DNA of 64,000 nt, taken from the NCBI GenBank assembly GCA_030704615.1, contig CM060732.1:71715053-71779052 (forward strand), written 5' to 3'. Positions 1-9,936 of the stretch are shown in pieces; the stretch's first letter is position 1; each line of letters starts with the position of its first letter. The DNA comes from Takakia lepidozioides. Taxonomy: Eukaryota > Streptophyta > Takakiopsida > Takakiales > Takakiaceae. Below the pieces are notes generated by a model. It ran no database searches. It saw only the letters and a list, made by a program, of their open reading frames with translations, and was not told the DNA's origin. Both the position numbers and the translations under genes were made by a program.

Positions 1-325
1 GCCAGCGAGGTACAGCCGGGGAACCCCCGCTCCGGCAGCCTCGTCGGCGAGCTGGACGCCCCATGTCAAATCATCCCCACCCCCCTCCGACCCCTCCGCC
101 CGTTGCCCCGCCCCCGCCCGCCCGGGACCCCTGACCCCCGCCCCACCGCTGGCCACGCGGCGCCCCACAACACCGCCCGATCTCCAGCCACGTGGCGGCC
201 CCCTGCTGTGGATCCCCTCACTGGGTTGATCCCCCTTCCAGTGCCGGAGTGATCCCCCACCCCCATCTCCAGCCACGTGGCGCTACCCCGAACCATCGAA
301 TGGATGACGGCCGGATGAAGGCCCT
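1..325 (+). repeat. Left terminal inverted repeat of the giant MULE
   Basis: The reverse complement of this segment aligns with 16198-16616. Shared blocks include the outer tip, a GC-rich block around 85-130, the GCCACGTGGC-containing blocks near 192 and 278, and the inner GGCCTTCATCCGGCCGTC block near 305-325. The left copy lacks one internal subunit that the right copy has twice. GCCACGTGGC is a palindrome containing a CACGTG G-box and could be bound by host bZIP/bHLH factors or by transposase. That last point is inference. Confidence 0.85.
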
Positions 326-340
326 GTAGTGTGAATGCAG

Positions 341-1400
341 GGGAGTGACATTACATTTTGTCTTACCGTTAAGACCCTGCATCACTACAACGGGAGTGCC
401 CGTTGTACAACTGCAGGAGGGATATATCCCTGCATACAGGTAATTTCATGGGCATACTGTGCTTATGCTTTGCCAGGATAAAAATGGCTGAGTCATGACC
501 ATGCGTATTTTCATCCGTAGGATGAACGTTTTCATCCCAGGTGTTACCTAGAAACGCGGGTTGAGGAAAACAAAGAGGAAGATGACGGGCAACTCTTAGC
601 AGCTGCTGCGAGCAGTGGGGTTGGCAGGGCCGTCTGTTTTTGGGAGGTTGTACCTACGCTATGGGACTCTGCTTGGTTTTGAGAGCGGCATTAAGTGCTT
701 CTGCTTGGTATTATGTGTAAAGGGAAGCGGTGCCGCTTCTCTCGTAGTGATGATCAATTCCTGGAGTAGGAGCATGTAAGAAGAGCGGCGCACCACCGCT
801 GTCGCCATTGCCTTGAAGAAAACAATTATGGGCAGATGAGCAAGCAAGGAAAACGGCCAGCTGCCGGAAGCACAAGGAGGTGAGTTGTGGGCACAATCAA
901 TGGAGGGGATGAGGCATGTGAAGTGCTCGCTGGATGGCAACTCAGGTTATCTGTAATCAAAGCTTATAGCTGCTTTTGTGTCTTCTTACTATAGGACCAT
1001 GTCAATTCTTAAAGAAGAATTGCACGCATAGAAGGATAGAGTATTTAGTTGGCAAGCCACAGGATGTTCCATAGGATGAAGAGGAGCCATCAGGGCATGA
1101 TAAATACTGGAATCAAGACAAGGAGAATAGGTTGAAGTGGCTGCTGACAGGCGATGGTGAGGTACCATCTTGGCAGGCAGATCCACCGCTTCGCTGGAGG
1201 ATAAAACAGATAAGTTCGTAGACTGTGGGCTTCGGTTTTTGGGGGAGTGGTGACTTAGAAATCGTTTTGGTGTGGATTTAGGACTGGCTCTTGGTAGAGG
1301 AGAAGGAGGTAGAGATATGTGATGGAGGAAAATATTTTGGAAATGGAATGGAGACTCTGAACTTCAAACCAGGAGAGGGAAAGGATGGATGCACCTGATG
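341..1400. other. Non-coding interior of the MULE next to the left TIR
   Basis: No convincing coding region is visible here. The strand is AG-rich from about 1200 to 1400. The reading frames present are short and show no recognisable domain. It may hold promoter or 3' sequence of the neighbouring transposase gene, which runs toward it. Confidence 0.5.
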
Positions 1401-1719
1401 TTATAGTGTCAATAGGAGAAATGAGTGGGGGAGAGACTGCTTGTTACTGAATCAGAATGGTCACTGTTTGTCTTCATTCTTGTTCTTTGTTTCAGTGTTA
1501 TGAACCTGCACACAATGCTGCCCTGGGTATTGATACACTGGAACCAATGTAGAATGTTGTACTGCTTTACTACAGATGGCTCGTTATGTTGCCCGGGCAC
1601 GTGCCCTGTGCTCAAAGGAGATGGCAATCTTGAACGTGCAGGACTTGCGGTGCTCGATGAGACCTCCTCGGGCAACATAACAGGACCACGAGGGAGCGTG
1701 TGAATATTCTTGTCAGCTC

Positions 1720-3941
1720 GCCATGAATCCTCTTCCCCGCCAGGTGCCTCGTCAAGTCTTCGTCTCACTGGACGGGTATGAACATCTCCTTCCAAATGTT
1801 GGCCTCTTCGAAGCAATGGCGTGTCCCGAAGGCCCTCTCGCAAGGCCGCCGCCCACTTCCGAGGATTCTTTAATCTGGAGGCAGTCAGCATCAGCATTTC
1901 CTGCCTGTTCGGCCCCAAGCCCCACTGTTTCCTTTCAAGAACTCGTTGTACCCGCTTTGCTGCATAATTGACCTCACAATGTCCCCCGTTGTGGCAGTGA
2001 GGATGTCTACCAGATGCGCCGCAGAGGAGGCACGCCAGGAAGAATGCACTGATTCGGCCATGTTTGTGGTGGGCATGTCGGTGTCGGAGTCGAGACACAT
2101 TTCCTGCACAAGCATATGTTGAGGTTACAAGCAACTTACAAATAATGCCAAGAATAATATTCAACGGGATGCGAATTCGTGCAACTCCCCTCCCGCATAT
2201 AGTCGCCGAACTGGAGGAAACGATAATGACACCATGCTAGCCAACTGACCATTGCTCCCTCGTCTGATTTCCTTACAGCACCTGACGATGTCCACCAAGC
2301 CCGTATACATGCAAACTGTGTCTATGCATCATCCAAGGTGGGAGCGCGCTTCCACGCAAGACACATGGAACGGTGCTCGTCTCTGAAATCTGGCACCACG
2401 AGCCTGGTTGTGTACTGCGAAAGGCTCTGCAGAAAATGGAACCCACAAGATCTCTCTTTGCTTTCCATGGGAACATTGGGGTCTTGCCCGTACACCCTTC
2501 GGATGGCAGCCCAATTTGCTTGTGCGTTGTCCGCCATGAAACCACGGAAATTGGGAGGGGGCAATCCCGCCTTGGCCATCTGTTTGTTTATTCCCTGCCA
2601 AAGAAGCATCTCTGATTGTGTGTCCTCTCCTTTCATCTCACAAATAGCAATTGTTATTAGCATCCTGCAGTGGGTGTCGTAGACATGTGCACCCATTGTT
2701 ACCCACTGGTGATTTGTAATTCGCTTGATATGGTCGAACATGACCCAACTGTTTGACAAGTCCCCACTCGTCATCCTGTCGACCAGTTCGACGCCGCTGC
2801 CAGGTCCACACGTGGACATTTTGAATATGAAACAACGATCTGCCTCAGTCCCTTGTCCTGGAAACCTACTTCCATGAATGTAGTCATATCCACATCGTCG
2901 CTTCACCTCCAGAATGGAGTGCATATCCGAGCCACGCCCAATTTTCTGTTTGCATGAGACAATGTGGTTTCGGACATTCGGTGAGCAAATGTGGGGCACC
3001 GATTCCAGCAATGCCTCCATTTCCTTTTCATCGAGAGGAACTCTATCGGAGCCGTCTTCTGACATAATTCTGGCCAATGCAATCTTATGGGCGGCTTGGA
3101 GCTGTATCTGTTTGGGTTTGGTACTCGGTCTCAACTTAACCTCCTCCTGAACGAGCTGCTCTGCCTCGTGGGCAGCCTCCCGCGAGTTCCCCCTCGCCAA
3201 TTTGTGACAATGGGAACCAACGTGTATGCAAGCTCGGGTGAGGTCAGGGAAACGGTGCAACACATAGAACTGCTTGGCATTACAAACAGACATGCAGTGT
3301 GGTGGTTCTTTGCAATGCGCACACTTAAATGTGGAGTTCGGAACCTTCTCCTGAGCTCGAAATGGTTGATGAGCTGTGCCTGTCCAATCGGTCTCGTTCC
3401 TGTGACCTCTGGATTTAAAGTGGAAGCAAGTTGGGGAGAAACACCGCAACGCGCCCGCACAAACAACGTAGCACACCCGCACACCATCGAGCATCTTCAT
3501 GCTGGTGGTTTTGGTGACGCACCAAGGATGACCGTCATGTTTTCTATCCATATCTGTCAACATTCCGGACGCCCTCGAGTAGTCCGTCCGAGGAGGGAAC
3601 TCAAAGAAGATATTACCGTCGACGTCTGCGGGAAGGCAAGTAACCGATTTAATTGCGAACTTGCTGTAGTCCAGCCCGGCCAGCTCCGAGCGGTGTCCCT
3701 CCATGTGAAGCCCTCGCAGAATTTCAAGAATGGATCGAACTGCGGTGCTCGTGCTGGGAATATGACTCCCTCGTCCACTGACGTCCATTGAGGACTTGCC
3801 TGATCTCCAGGACGATCTCGGAACTTCCATGATCTCGTCGGAGTCGGACAGGTTGTGAACAACCCGGTTCTCGCTCGTCTTCATTGATGGGTTCGGCTTT
3901 GGATTTACTTCGTTGCGGACTTCTCTCTTTGAGGTACCCAC
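1720..3941 (-). CDS. MULE-type DDE transposase A (zinc-finger N-terminus, complete D-D-E, one frameshift)
   Basis: The long exon at 3941-2322 encodes a zinc-ligand segment (FKCAHC ... ACIHVGSHCHKL, resembling the WRKY/GCM or FAR1 type). It continues into a transposase core with the first Asp in HVYD (codon near 2677) and the second Asp in FMADNAQANW (codon near 2530), followed by CGFHF, the usual C..H step. The core continues at 2115-1891 with TTNMAESVHSSW, where Glu (codon near 2054) is the third catalytic residue. It ends in GPNRQEMLMLTASRLKNP near 1870-1720, which is reached only by a one-base frame change at a G run near 1918. Expected role: cut-and-paste transposition by binding TIRs and cleaving DNA in the nucleus. 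A short intron or gap separates 2322 from 2115. N-terminal exons may extend to about 4600. From memory this is a transposase-derived family common in bryophytes and other seed-free plants. The frameshift suggests a recently inactivated copy or a base error. Confidence 0.72.
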
Positions 3942-4499
3942 TCTCTGATTCGCGGATTGTTTCGTGGAAGGCGCCAGGATAGAAGGTCCATTTGGCGGGC
4001 AAATGAAGTCCCCAACAGCCCTGTATATGACGTTGTCCGATGGTGAAACTCACCATTCCCTGCCATCGCCGAAATCATCGTGGAGCACAACAATACTCTC
4101 GACAACAACGCCGTTTGAGTCCTTCTTTTCCTCCTCCAAAAAAACCGACCCCGGTTTCAGGTGGTATCGAACGCACAGATATTTCTCCATCACACGGCAG
4201 ATGTCCCCTCTGCACGGAAATGAAGCTCTATGCTCGTGAGGAGGGCAGTACACTGTAGCGCTCGGGTTTTCCGCCATGGGAGATGTGCACACAAGACTGC
4301 CAGGATGGCGTGCGGGCAAGCTCCCCGCACCACAACGCAGACGTTTTGGTTCTGTAGGCACGACATAATGACCTGTGTATTTGGCAAGCCCAAGTATGGG
4401 ATTCAGGGAATACCGAAGCCTCCGGGCATCTGGCCTGTTGCACCGGGTTGCAGCCTCTCTCAGAATGAGGCGGATGCTCTATCTGCAGCAGGATTTTGA

Positions 4500-5003
4500 A
4501 TGGTGCAACGCACAGACGTCCCGACCCATGCATTTCCAGTTCCTCAGACCCAGCCATTGCAGACCGCTCGGTCCAGTAGAGACGGATTGGACAATTCTGC
4601 ACATCCCACAATGCGATTCGGAAGAGTGAAGAGACGACACCCTCCCAACAAGTTGAATGAGACTCGGATTGCCAATGCTCTTGGGATGGCTTGTACTATT
4701 CAGAGCTCCGTGGACGTACCTCCACCCGGCCTTGGGCGTGTTTATCGGATGGCAACGGCCGGCTCGGCTATACGCGATGATGTATACACAATTACGATTG
4801 GAGTAGAGCCGACTTGCAATTGTACGGACTTCTCGTTGATAGAAGCAAAGAAAGATTCAAAGTATTATCCGTGCAAGCATCTGTATTACATTTACCTGAA
4901 GAGGTTGAGGATGAACGTGACTATTGATGACTTTATTCATGCACCGGCGTTGAGCGTGAATGAGCTGCACAAACTCCTCCTTAGGGATTCCAGAAATCAT
5001 TGA
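4500..5003 (+). CDS. SWIM zinc-finger C-terminal fragment of a MULE/FAR1-like protein
   Basis: The 167-residue frame ends in a segment with the spacing of SWIM zinc fingers: CNC, then about 17 residues, then CKH (residues about 119-140). A YTITIG strand precedes it, as in MULE transposases and FAR1/FHY3 proteins, where SWIM lies near the C-terminus. It lies on the plus strand, opposite to transposase A, whose own C-terminus is more than 2 kb away. It is therefore not the tail of that gene as arranged. It may be the remnant of another copy or of an inversion. The first part (about 40 residues) is not recognisable, and the true start is unknown. Confidence 0.6.
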   Translation: MVQRTDVPTHAFPVPQTQPLQTARSSRDGLDNSAHPTMRFGRVKRRHPPNKLNETRIANALGMACTIQSSVDVPPPGLGRVYRMATAGSAIRDDVYTITIGVEPTCNCTDFSLIEAKKDSKYYPCKHLYYIYLKRLRMNVTIDDFIHAPALSVNELHKLLLRDSRNH

Positions 5004-5159
5004 TGGGGCAAATGGAATCCTCCATATGGATATTTTCAATTGCATTTTCATGTATCAGACTTTTTTTTGCAGTGTAATGAAATGCACCCCAGAACTCCTG
5101 GAATGAGGCAATATTCCATTCAAACTGAGATCCAACAGAAGCAATTGTGGGGCCATTTC

Positions 5160-5560
5160 TGGATAAATGGCGCTGAATTTCTCTATTTTGGGCCGAAAAT
5201 TGGCTAAGTCCCAACATGCATTGGTACCCATGTGTCTGGAAAAATGGCGCCGAATTTCCCTATTTTGGACCAAAAACTGGCTAAGTCCGAACATGCACGG
5301 GAATGATGTCTGGAAAAATGGCGCCGAATTTCCAGTTACATGGCCCAGAACTGCCCAACATCTGTGCAATCCCCGGCACCATGTACCGAAATTCGGCGCC
5401 ACATTTCCAAATTTTGGGCTTACACACCTGTCATGAGGGGACCTATAGCCGCGAAATTCGGCACCATTTTTCGCCAGAGAGACCTATTACCGCAAAATAC
5501 GTCGCGGTTTTTTCCGGTTACGGACCCTATTACCACGAAATTCGGCGCCATTTTTGCACA
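5160..5560. repeat. Inverted array of a GGCGCC-centred motif
   Basis: Three copies of the motif AAATGGCGCCGAATTTC occur near 5166, 5240 and 5313. Three copies of its reverse complement (GAAATTCGGCGCCATTTT and variants) follow near 5386, 5452 and 5535. The copies are spaced about 65-80 bp apart. The core itself is near-palindromic (GGCGCC). The two half-arrays could fold on each other. Function is unknown; protein-binding sites for a transposase, or an older element end, are possible. Confidence 0.7.
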
Positions 5561-5850
5561 TGTCGCTGGGAATTGGCATGAGCGGAAGACGAAATATCAT
5601 GAGCACAACTCTCAAAACTACAATTTTCCCTTCAAGGTGCCGAATAATATATTTGTTTTTTCCGACACATTGCATTAAATTAATGTTTTATAATGTTTTT
5701 TATTTTCGAAATTTGTACTTCTGCTCATGAAAACCGATTGTCTTGCTACTCCGCTCATGCCGCTCATACTCATGAAATAGCTAACCTCCTCCTCCCCAAC
5801 CATGTGATCCCCCCGCCTCTGCACTTCTTCCATTATCTGCTCCCCCAGAA

Positions 5851-7121
5851 GTGGCTACCCTCGTCTCACCGCATGCTATCCCATCGGACTCATCTCCCTC
5901 CTCGCATGAGTTATCTTTTTGTGCTCCCCCCTCATCTGGTACTGCTTTAGTGTGTATTATTGCTCCCTCCCTTTCTGATCTCCCTTTAGCCCTGGCAGCC
6001 CCCACCTCTACTCCCGATTTTTTGTTTGCTCCCCCAAATCTGTCTTCTACGAAGCATGCATCCGTGTGTGACCCTGGTCCCCCCCTGTCTGCCCCTAACT
6101 TCCACTCTTCTTCCCCACATCTGTCTGCTCTCTCGCATGCTACTGTGACTCCCTCAGGTCCCCCCCTCAGTGCTCCATCACCCGAGGTGTCATCCCCCAA
6201 CGTTGTTCCCGATGTCATGCCTTCTCCCCTCCATGTATATGCTCTGTCGCGGGCTGCTGTGTCTCTCTGTGGTCCTTCACTCTCTGCCCTTGTCCAATCA
6301 CCTCTTTCAACTCATCCCGAGTCTGTGTGTACTTCTCACGTGGAGAGGGAGGATGTGCCAAGAATGGTGGATCCAACTACCAAGTCCAGCAGATTTGCAG
6401 CTGTTTCCAGTCCTCTGCCGACGACACAGGTTGAGGTTATTTCAACGTTTGGTGACCCCTGAACGCCAGTCATTGGCAGGGAACACCGAATTGGCAACGG
6501 AGGGGTTTATTCCGCCCATATCAGTTTTCCCGGGTGCACCCCCGTATCATCCACAGGCCATCCCGTTGTTATCCACACTCGCGAGATAGTCTGGTCTCCC
6601 CCACAGTAGAGCGCTTACTCCAGCCCCTTGGTACTGCTCCAATCGCTTCCACATATCCTTGGAATATTGAATTGGGGGTCACCCCTGGCTCCACATTCAC
6701 CATGGGTTTGACGGTGCCTACGCCTATGGTTTCTGCTCCAACCCCCCTGCACATGGGTTTGACCTCCGGCAAACCATCATCTGGCCCAGTAGCAGGTCGA
6801 ACACGGCATAGGGTTGCTGCAAAAACTTCGGGACGCCAATTGAACCTGCAGGGCATGGAGCAAGTGGATCAGAAAGAAACAAAGGATAAGGGGAAGGAGA
6901 AGGAACACATGAAGGGCGAGGGGGAGCAGACCGGAGAGGGGATCGGCAAGGGGAAGCAAAGACCCCCGAAGGATGAGGGGGAGCCGGAGCGTGCGCAAAA
7001 AATACGGGTGACGATGCGGGGGAGGGAAGCGAACCGTGCAGCTGAGGGGGAAAGTAACGCTATCACTAGAACAGGGAAGAAACAGAAGGCAAAATCTGGT
7101 CGGCCAGAAGTCACTAAGTAA
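5851..7121 (+). CDS. Low-complexity N-terminal part of the Ulp1-like gene
   Basis: Two overlapping open stretches (5851-6462 and 6534-7121) encode Ser/Pro-rich sequence with repeated PPLSAP-like units. These are followed by a highly charged Lys/Glu/Gly-rich tract (about 6850-7110) that resembles a nuclear, disordered linker. The strand, position and lack of another gene make it the likely N-terminal region of the protease gene that follows. The frames differ, so at least one intron or frameshift separates them. No enzymatic domain is visible. The assignment to the protease gene is inference. Confidence 0.45.
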
Positions 7122-7165
7122 GTGGGCCAGGGCTTCCAACGACCAAGGGGGGACCAAATTCATGG

Positions 7166-8065
7166 TGAGTACATTCAGCAGGGCTTATACGCATGATAGG
7201 GGGATGATATGGTTGCTTGAAAACACCCTTAACAGAACTTGTGTTAAATGCAGAAACCAGAATAGACTGAGGGAAAAGCTCCCAGAGGACAAGGGCTGCC
7301 TTGTTTTCTTCAAAGGCACTCCACAGGAGTCCATTCTGGGTTCATGGGATTATCTACGGTTGTCAAAATTGTATGGGGAAGCGGGAGATGGAGGGGTGTT
7401 TTTGTATGCCAATATTTTGTAGCTATCCCTGGAGGAGAGTAATTGTTGCTAGTGGGCTGTGATGGACACACTGATATGGACGGCTTTGGAGGCATCAACC
7501 AAGGACGACCTTCACATGATTTCCAAAGGGCTTGTAAATGATTGGGTAACTGAGAAGTGCCTAGGGAAGGATCCAGATAAGGTTCAGACATGGTTCATCC
7601 CCTTATGCTCTGGGTACGTCCCTCAATCCTCCTATTTTGCAGCTTTGACCGACTTTGATTTGATTTGGAAAGCATTAGTGGTGTCTGGCCTCAAACACAT
7701 GTGCGTTCTGTAGGGGCCATTGGAGTTTGATGGTTTTTGATAAGTCCAAGTTTGTTCATCTGAATTCCATGACATCATTCAGATCCCATAGCCGACTTGC
7801 CTTTGAAACGCGTCTTCGCACTTTTAGAGCATACCTACACAAAGCCGAACCGGACTCAGTACTTTGGAATGAAATAATGGCATGGGAGTGGCTGGAACCT
7901 AAGGTGCCACAACAACCAAGCGGCTGGGAGTGTGGCTACTTTGTAATGACTTTCATACAGAAATACTTGGAGACCAAAATCACAAAAAAATGGGGGGCAA
8001 CTTTTACAGCAAATTGGTTTACATGTGAGTACGCAGTATCAAAGCAAGATTTTCTTTGTGGATAA
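7166..8065 (+). CDS. Ulp1/C48-type cysteine protease (SUMO-protease-like), transposon-borne
   Basis: The frame containing 7718-8065 reads GHWSLMVFD, which matches the catalytic His region (HW.L.V.D) of Ulp1-type proteases, with His codon 7718-7720. The sequence VPQQPSGWECGYF supplies the oxyanion Gln (codon 7913-7915) six residues before the catalytic Cys (codon 7931-7933). The expected acidic residue after the His (YDSL in yeast Ulp1) is Asn here (HLNSM, codon 7763-7765). Upstream exons at about 7166-7422 and 7459-7700 supply the rest of the domain, with likely introns between them. The acceptor TTCTGTAG just before 7714 would start the His exon. Ulp1-like genes are known cargo of plant MULEs, and their role there is unresolved. 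If active it would cleave SUMO-like conjugates; the Asp-to-Asn change makes activity uncertain. Confidence 0.72.
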
Positions 8066-8224
8066 TTGGGATGATGCAGATTTGCAGCATAGACTGTCGC
8101 ATGTGCATGCCTCGGATGCCTCGGATGTAGCTATTGTATCTCCATTCCCCACGAAAAAAAAATGAAGCTTGTCCTCCTCTTTGTAATCCCTTTGTACCTT
8201 CTTTGGCGTCCACTAAGCTGTGAA

Positions 8225-8755
8225 GGGGATGAAGGGGTGAGGGGATCCTTGAGGTGGATCAGACAACCAGGGATCAGGTGGGGTCAGGGGGGGGGGATCA
8301 GGGGATCAGGGGGGATCAGGGGTTCAGGAAGGGATCAGGGGGATCCTGGGATTAGGGGGCTCAGGTTCAGGGCGGTCGGGGGATGAGGGGATGAAGAAGA
8401 CAAGGGATTGTATAAGGGGTTAGCGGGGATCGGGGAAGCAGGGGAACGGGCGGGAGAGATCAAGGAACCAGGGGAACGGGTGGGGAGAACAGGGGATCAG
8501 GGAACCAGGGGAATGGTTGGGGAGATCAGGGAATTAGGGAAGCAGGGGAACCGGCCGGGAGAAGAGGGGATCAAGGAACCAGGGGGACGGGTGGGGAGAT
8601 CAGGGGATCAGGGAAGCAGAGGAATAGGCCGGGAGATGAGGGGATCATGGAGGGAATGTCGGGAGCTGGATGGGGGATAAGGGGATGAGGGGACCACGGG
8701 GTGAGGGGATGAGGGACGGCAGGTTTCGAATCAGGGGATCGGGGGATTACTGGTG
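8225..8755 (+). repeat. G-rich tandem array based on GGGGATCAGG
   Basis: This is dense irregular repetition of GGGGATCAGG, GGAACCAGGGGAACGGG and GGTGGGGAGATCAGG. Each unit is roughly 30-45 bp between about 8400 and 8650. There are many G runs of three or more on one strand, so G-quadruplex formation is plausible. The open frames across it are composition artefacts. The same motif recurs at 9328-9565, 11300-11600 (inverted), 12240-12365 (inverted) and in the right subterminal array. Confidence 0.75.
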
Positions 8756-8791
8756 AAAAGTCGCGTGTGAAGGAGCAAGTTGTGAAAGGTC

Positions 8792-9331
8792 ATGTCCGTG
8801 TTTTGCACTATGAAAGGTCACGTCTCTTGCATGTACGAGTGGTGCATAAGCATGCAACAAAAACTAAAAATAAACCCCAAAGCAAAATCTGAAATTTGCC
8901 CAACAATGGCGGAGAGCCCAGAGTCGGAAGATGACCCAAAGCCCACAAACTTTCGCTTTAGTCCAAGACAGTGTCATTTGCTCTCTGAAAGGGACGATGA
9001 TACTGAAGCATCGGTTTTATGGTGCACTGCCTTGCAAATGCAATGGTATCCTCCTTTTCAAATGGAGAACTTTGAACTGGTGGCTTCACGTTGGAAGCGA
9101 ATGTATAATGGTTATGAGACAGAATGGCTTTCAAAACCACATATACGGTGTCCGATATGTTATATACACTATGGGAATCCAAATGGTTCCCACCGAGGTC
9201 ACCACAAATGTCTCTCATACCACTGTGAATCGCACAAAACATCATGGGTCATTGAACACAAGGCGTTGGTTTCAATAATTGCCCCGCCGGATGACAGCCG
9301 CACTGACTTGTTGAGCGAACTCTTTGGGTGA
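8792..9331 (+). CDS. Unknown protein with a Cys/His cluster, inside the MULE
   Basis: A 179-residue open frame begins with an ATG. I do not recognise it. Residues about 142-168 contain RCPICYIHYGNPNGS, then further His and Cys residues (HRGHHKCLSYHCESHK). This is a plausible zinc-binding cluster. The preceding segment is rich in aromatic residues (WYPPFQMENFELVASRWKRM). It lies between two G-rich arrays and on the strand opposite to transposase B. It could be an accessory DNA-binding protein of the element, a captured host exon, or a remnant of a further transposase N-terminus. The start is uncertain, and the coding status rests on the length and the cysteine/histidine pattern. Confidence 0.45.
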   Translation: MSVFCTMKGHVSCMYEWCISMQQKLKINPKAKSEICPTMAESPESEDDPKPTNFRFSPRQCHLLSERDDDTEASVLWCTALQMQWYPPFQMENFELVASRWKRMYNGYETEWLSKPHIRCPICYIHYGNPNGSHRGHHKCLSYHCESHKTSWVIEHKALVSIIAPPDDSRTDLLSELFG

Positions 9332-9565
9332 TACATGGGGGAGCAGTGCACGGTGAAGGGGACCGGGCATATAAGTCCATTGCAAAGCTGCAGGGGATGA
9401 GGGGGAGCAGTGAATGGGAAGGGGATCACGGGGAGCTGAGCACAACCTCGGAAAGCAGCGGTGTGAGGGGGCCAGCTGTGATGAGAAGGGGGATCAGGGG
9501 GATCAGGGGACCTCTGCCATTTCAGGGGAGCAGAGGCCGAAGCACTACACGAAGAGGGGGATGAT
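9328..9565 (+). repeat. Second GGGGATCA-rich block
   Basis: This is a G-rich stretch with repeated GGGGATCA, GGGGAGCAG and AGGGGAACAG-like words. It begins immediately at the stop of the preceding ORF. It belongs to the same composition class as 8225-8755. Confidence 0.6.
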
Positions 9566-9936
9566 GGGAGGAGGGGAGCAATGTGCTTGCAATGCAAAAA
9601 AGGTGGCACGGAACGCACTAGAGACTGGTGGCAACCGTTTTTCAGTATTGGAATTAAGGACTGTTAATTTAAAGGCTAAACATAAAAGTGGGCAGTAATT
9701 TGTGTTTTGAACAGCACTGCAAATGCATGCATACAGACTCAATTGCAATAAAGATCATCCACATCTCCTTCATTCCATTGTGAATCACAGAACACATGCG
9801 TCACTGAACATAGCTTCAGCCATTTTGAATAATGAGAAATTGTTTGATACCAAATGCTTCGATGAGAATGCAATCTCAGGGAAATCAACAATCTGAATTG
9901 GAGCACGAGAGCATAAACCTGCTTGCTCTCAACCCT

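Noticed and set aside
1425-1971. Plus-strand frames of 82-92 residues
   Set aside because: They lie opposite the C-terminal part of transposase A and show no domain.
4228-4611. Minus-strand 127-residue frame
   Set aside because: It overlaps the SWIM ORF on the other strand and has no recognisable motif. It might be a 5' exon of transposase A, but no splice sites could be fixed.
8405-8680. Gly-rich 90-residue frame
   Set aside because: It is produced by the G-rich tandem array, not by coding constraint.
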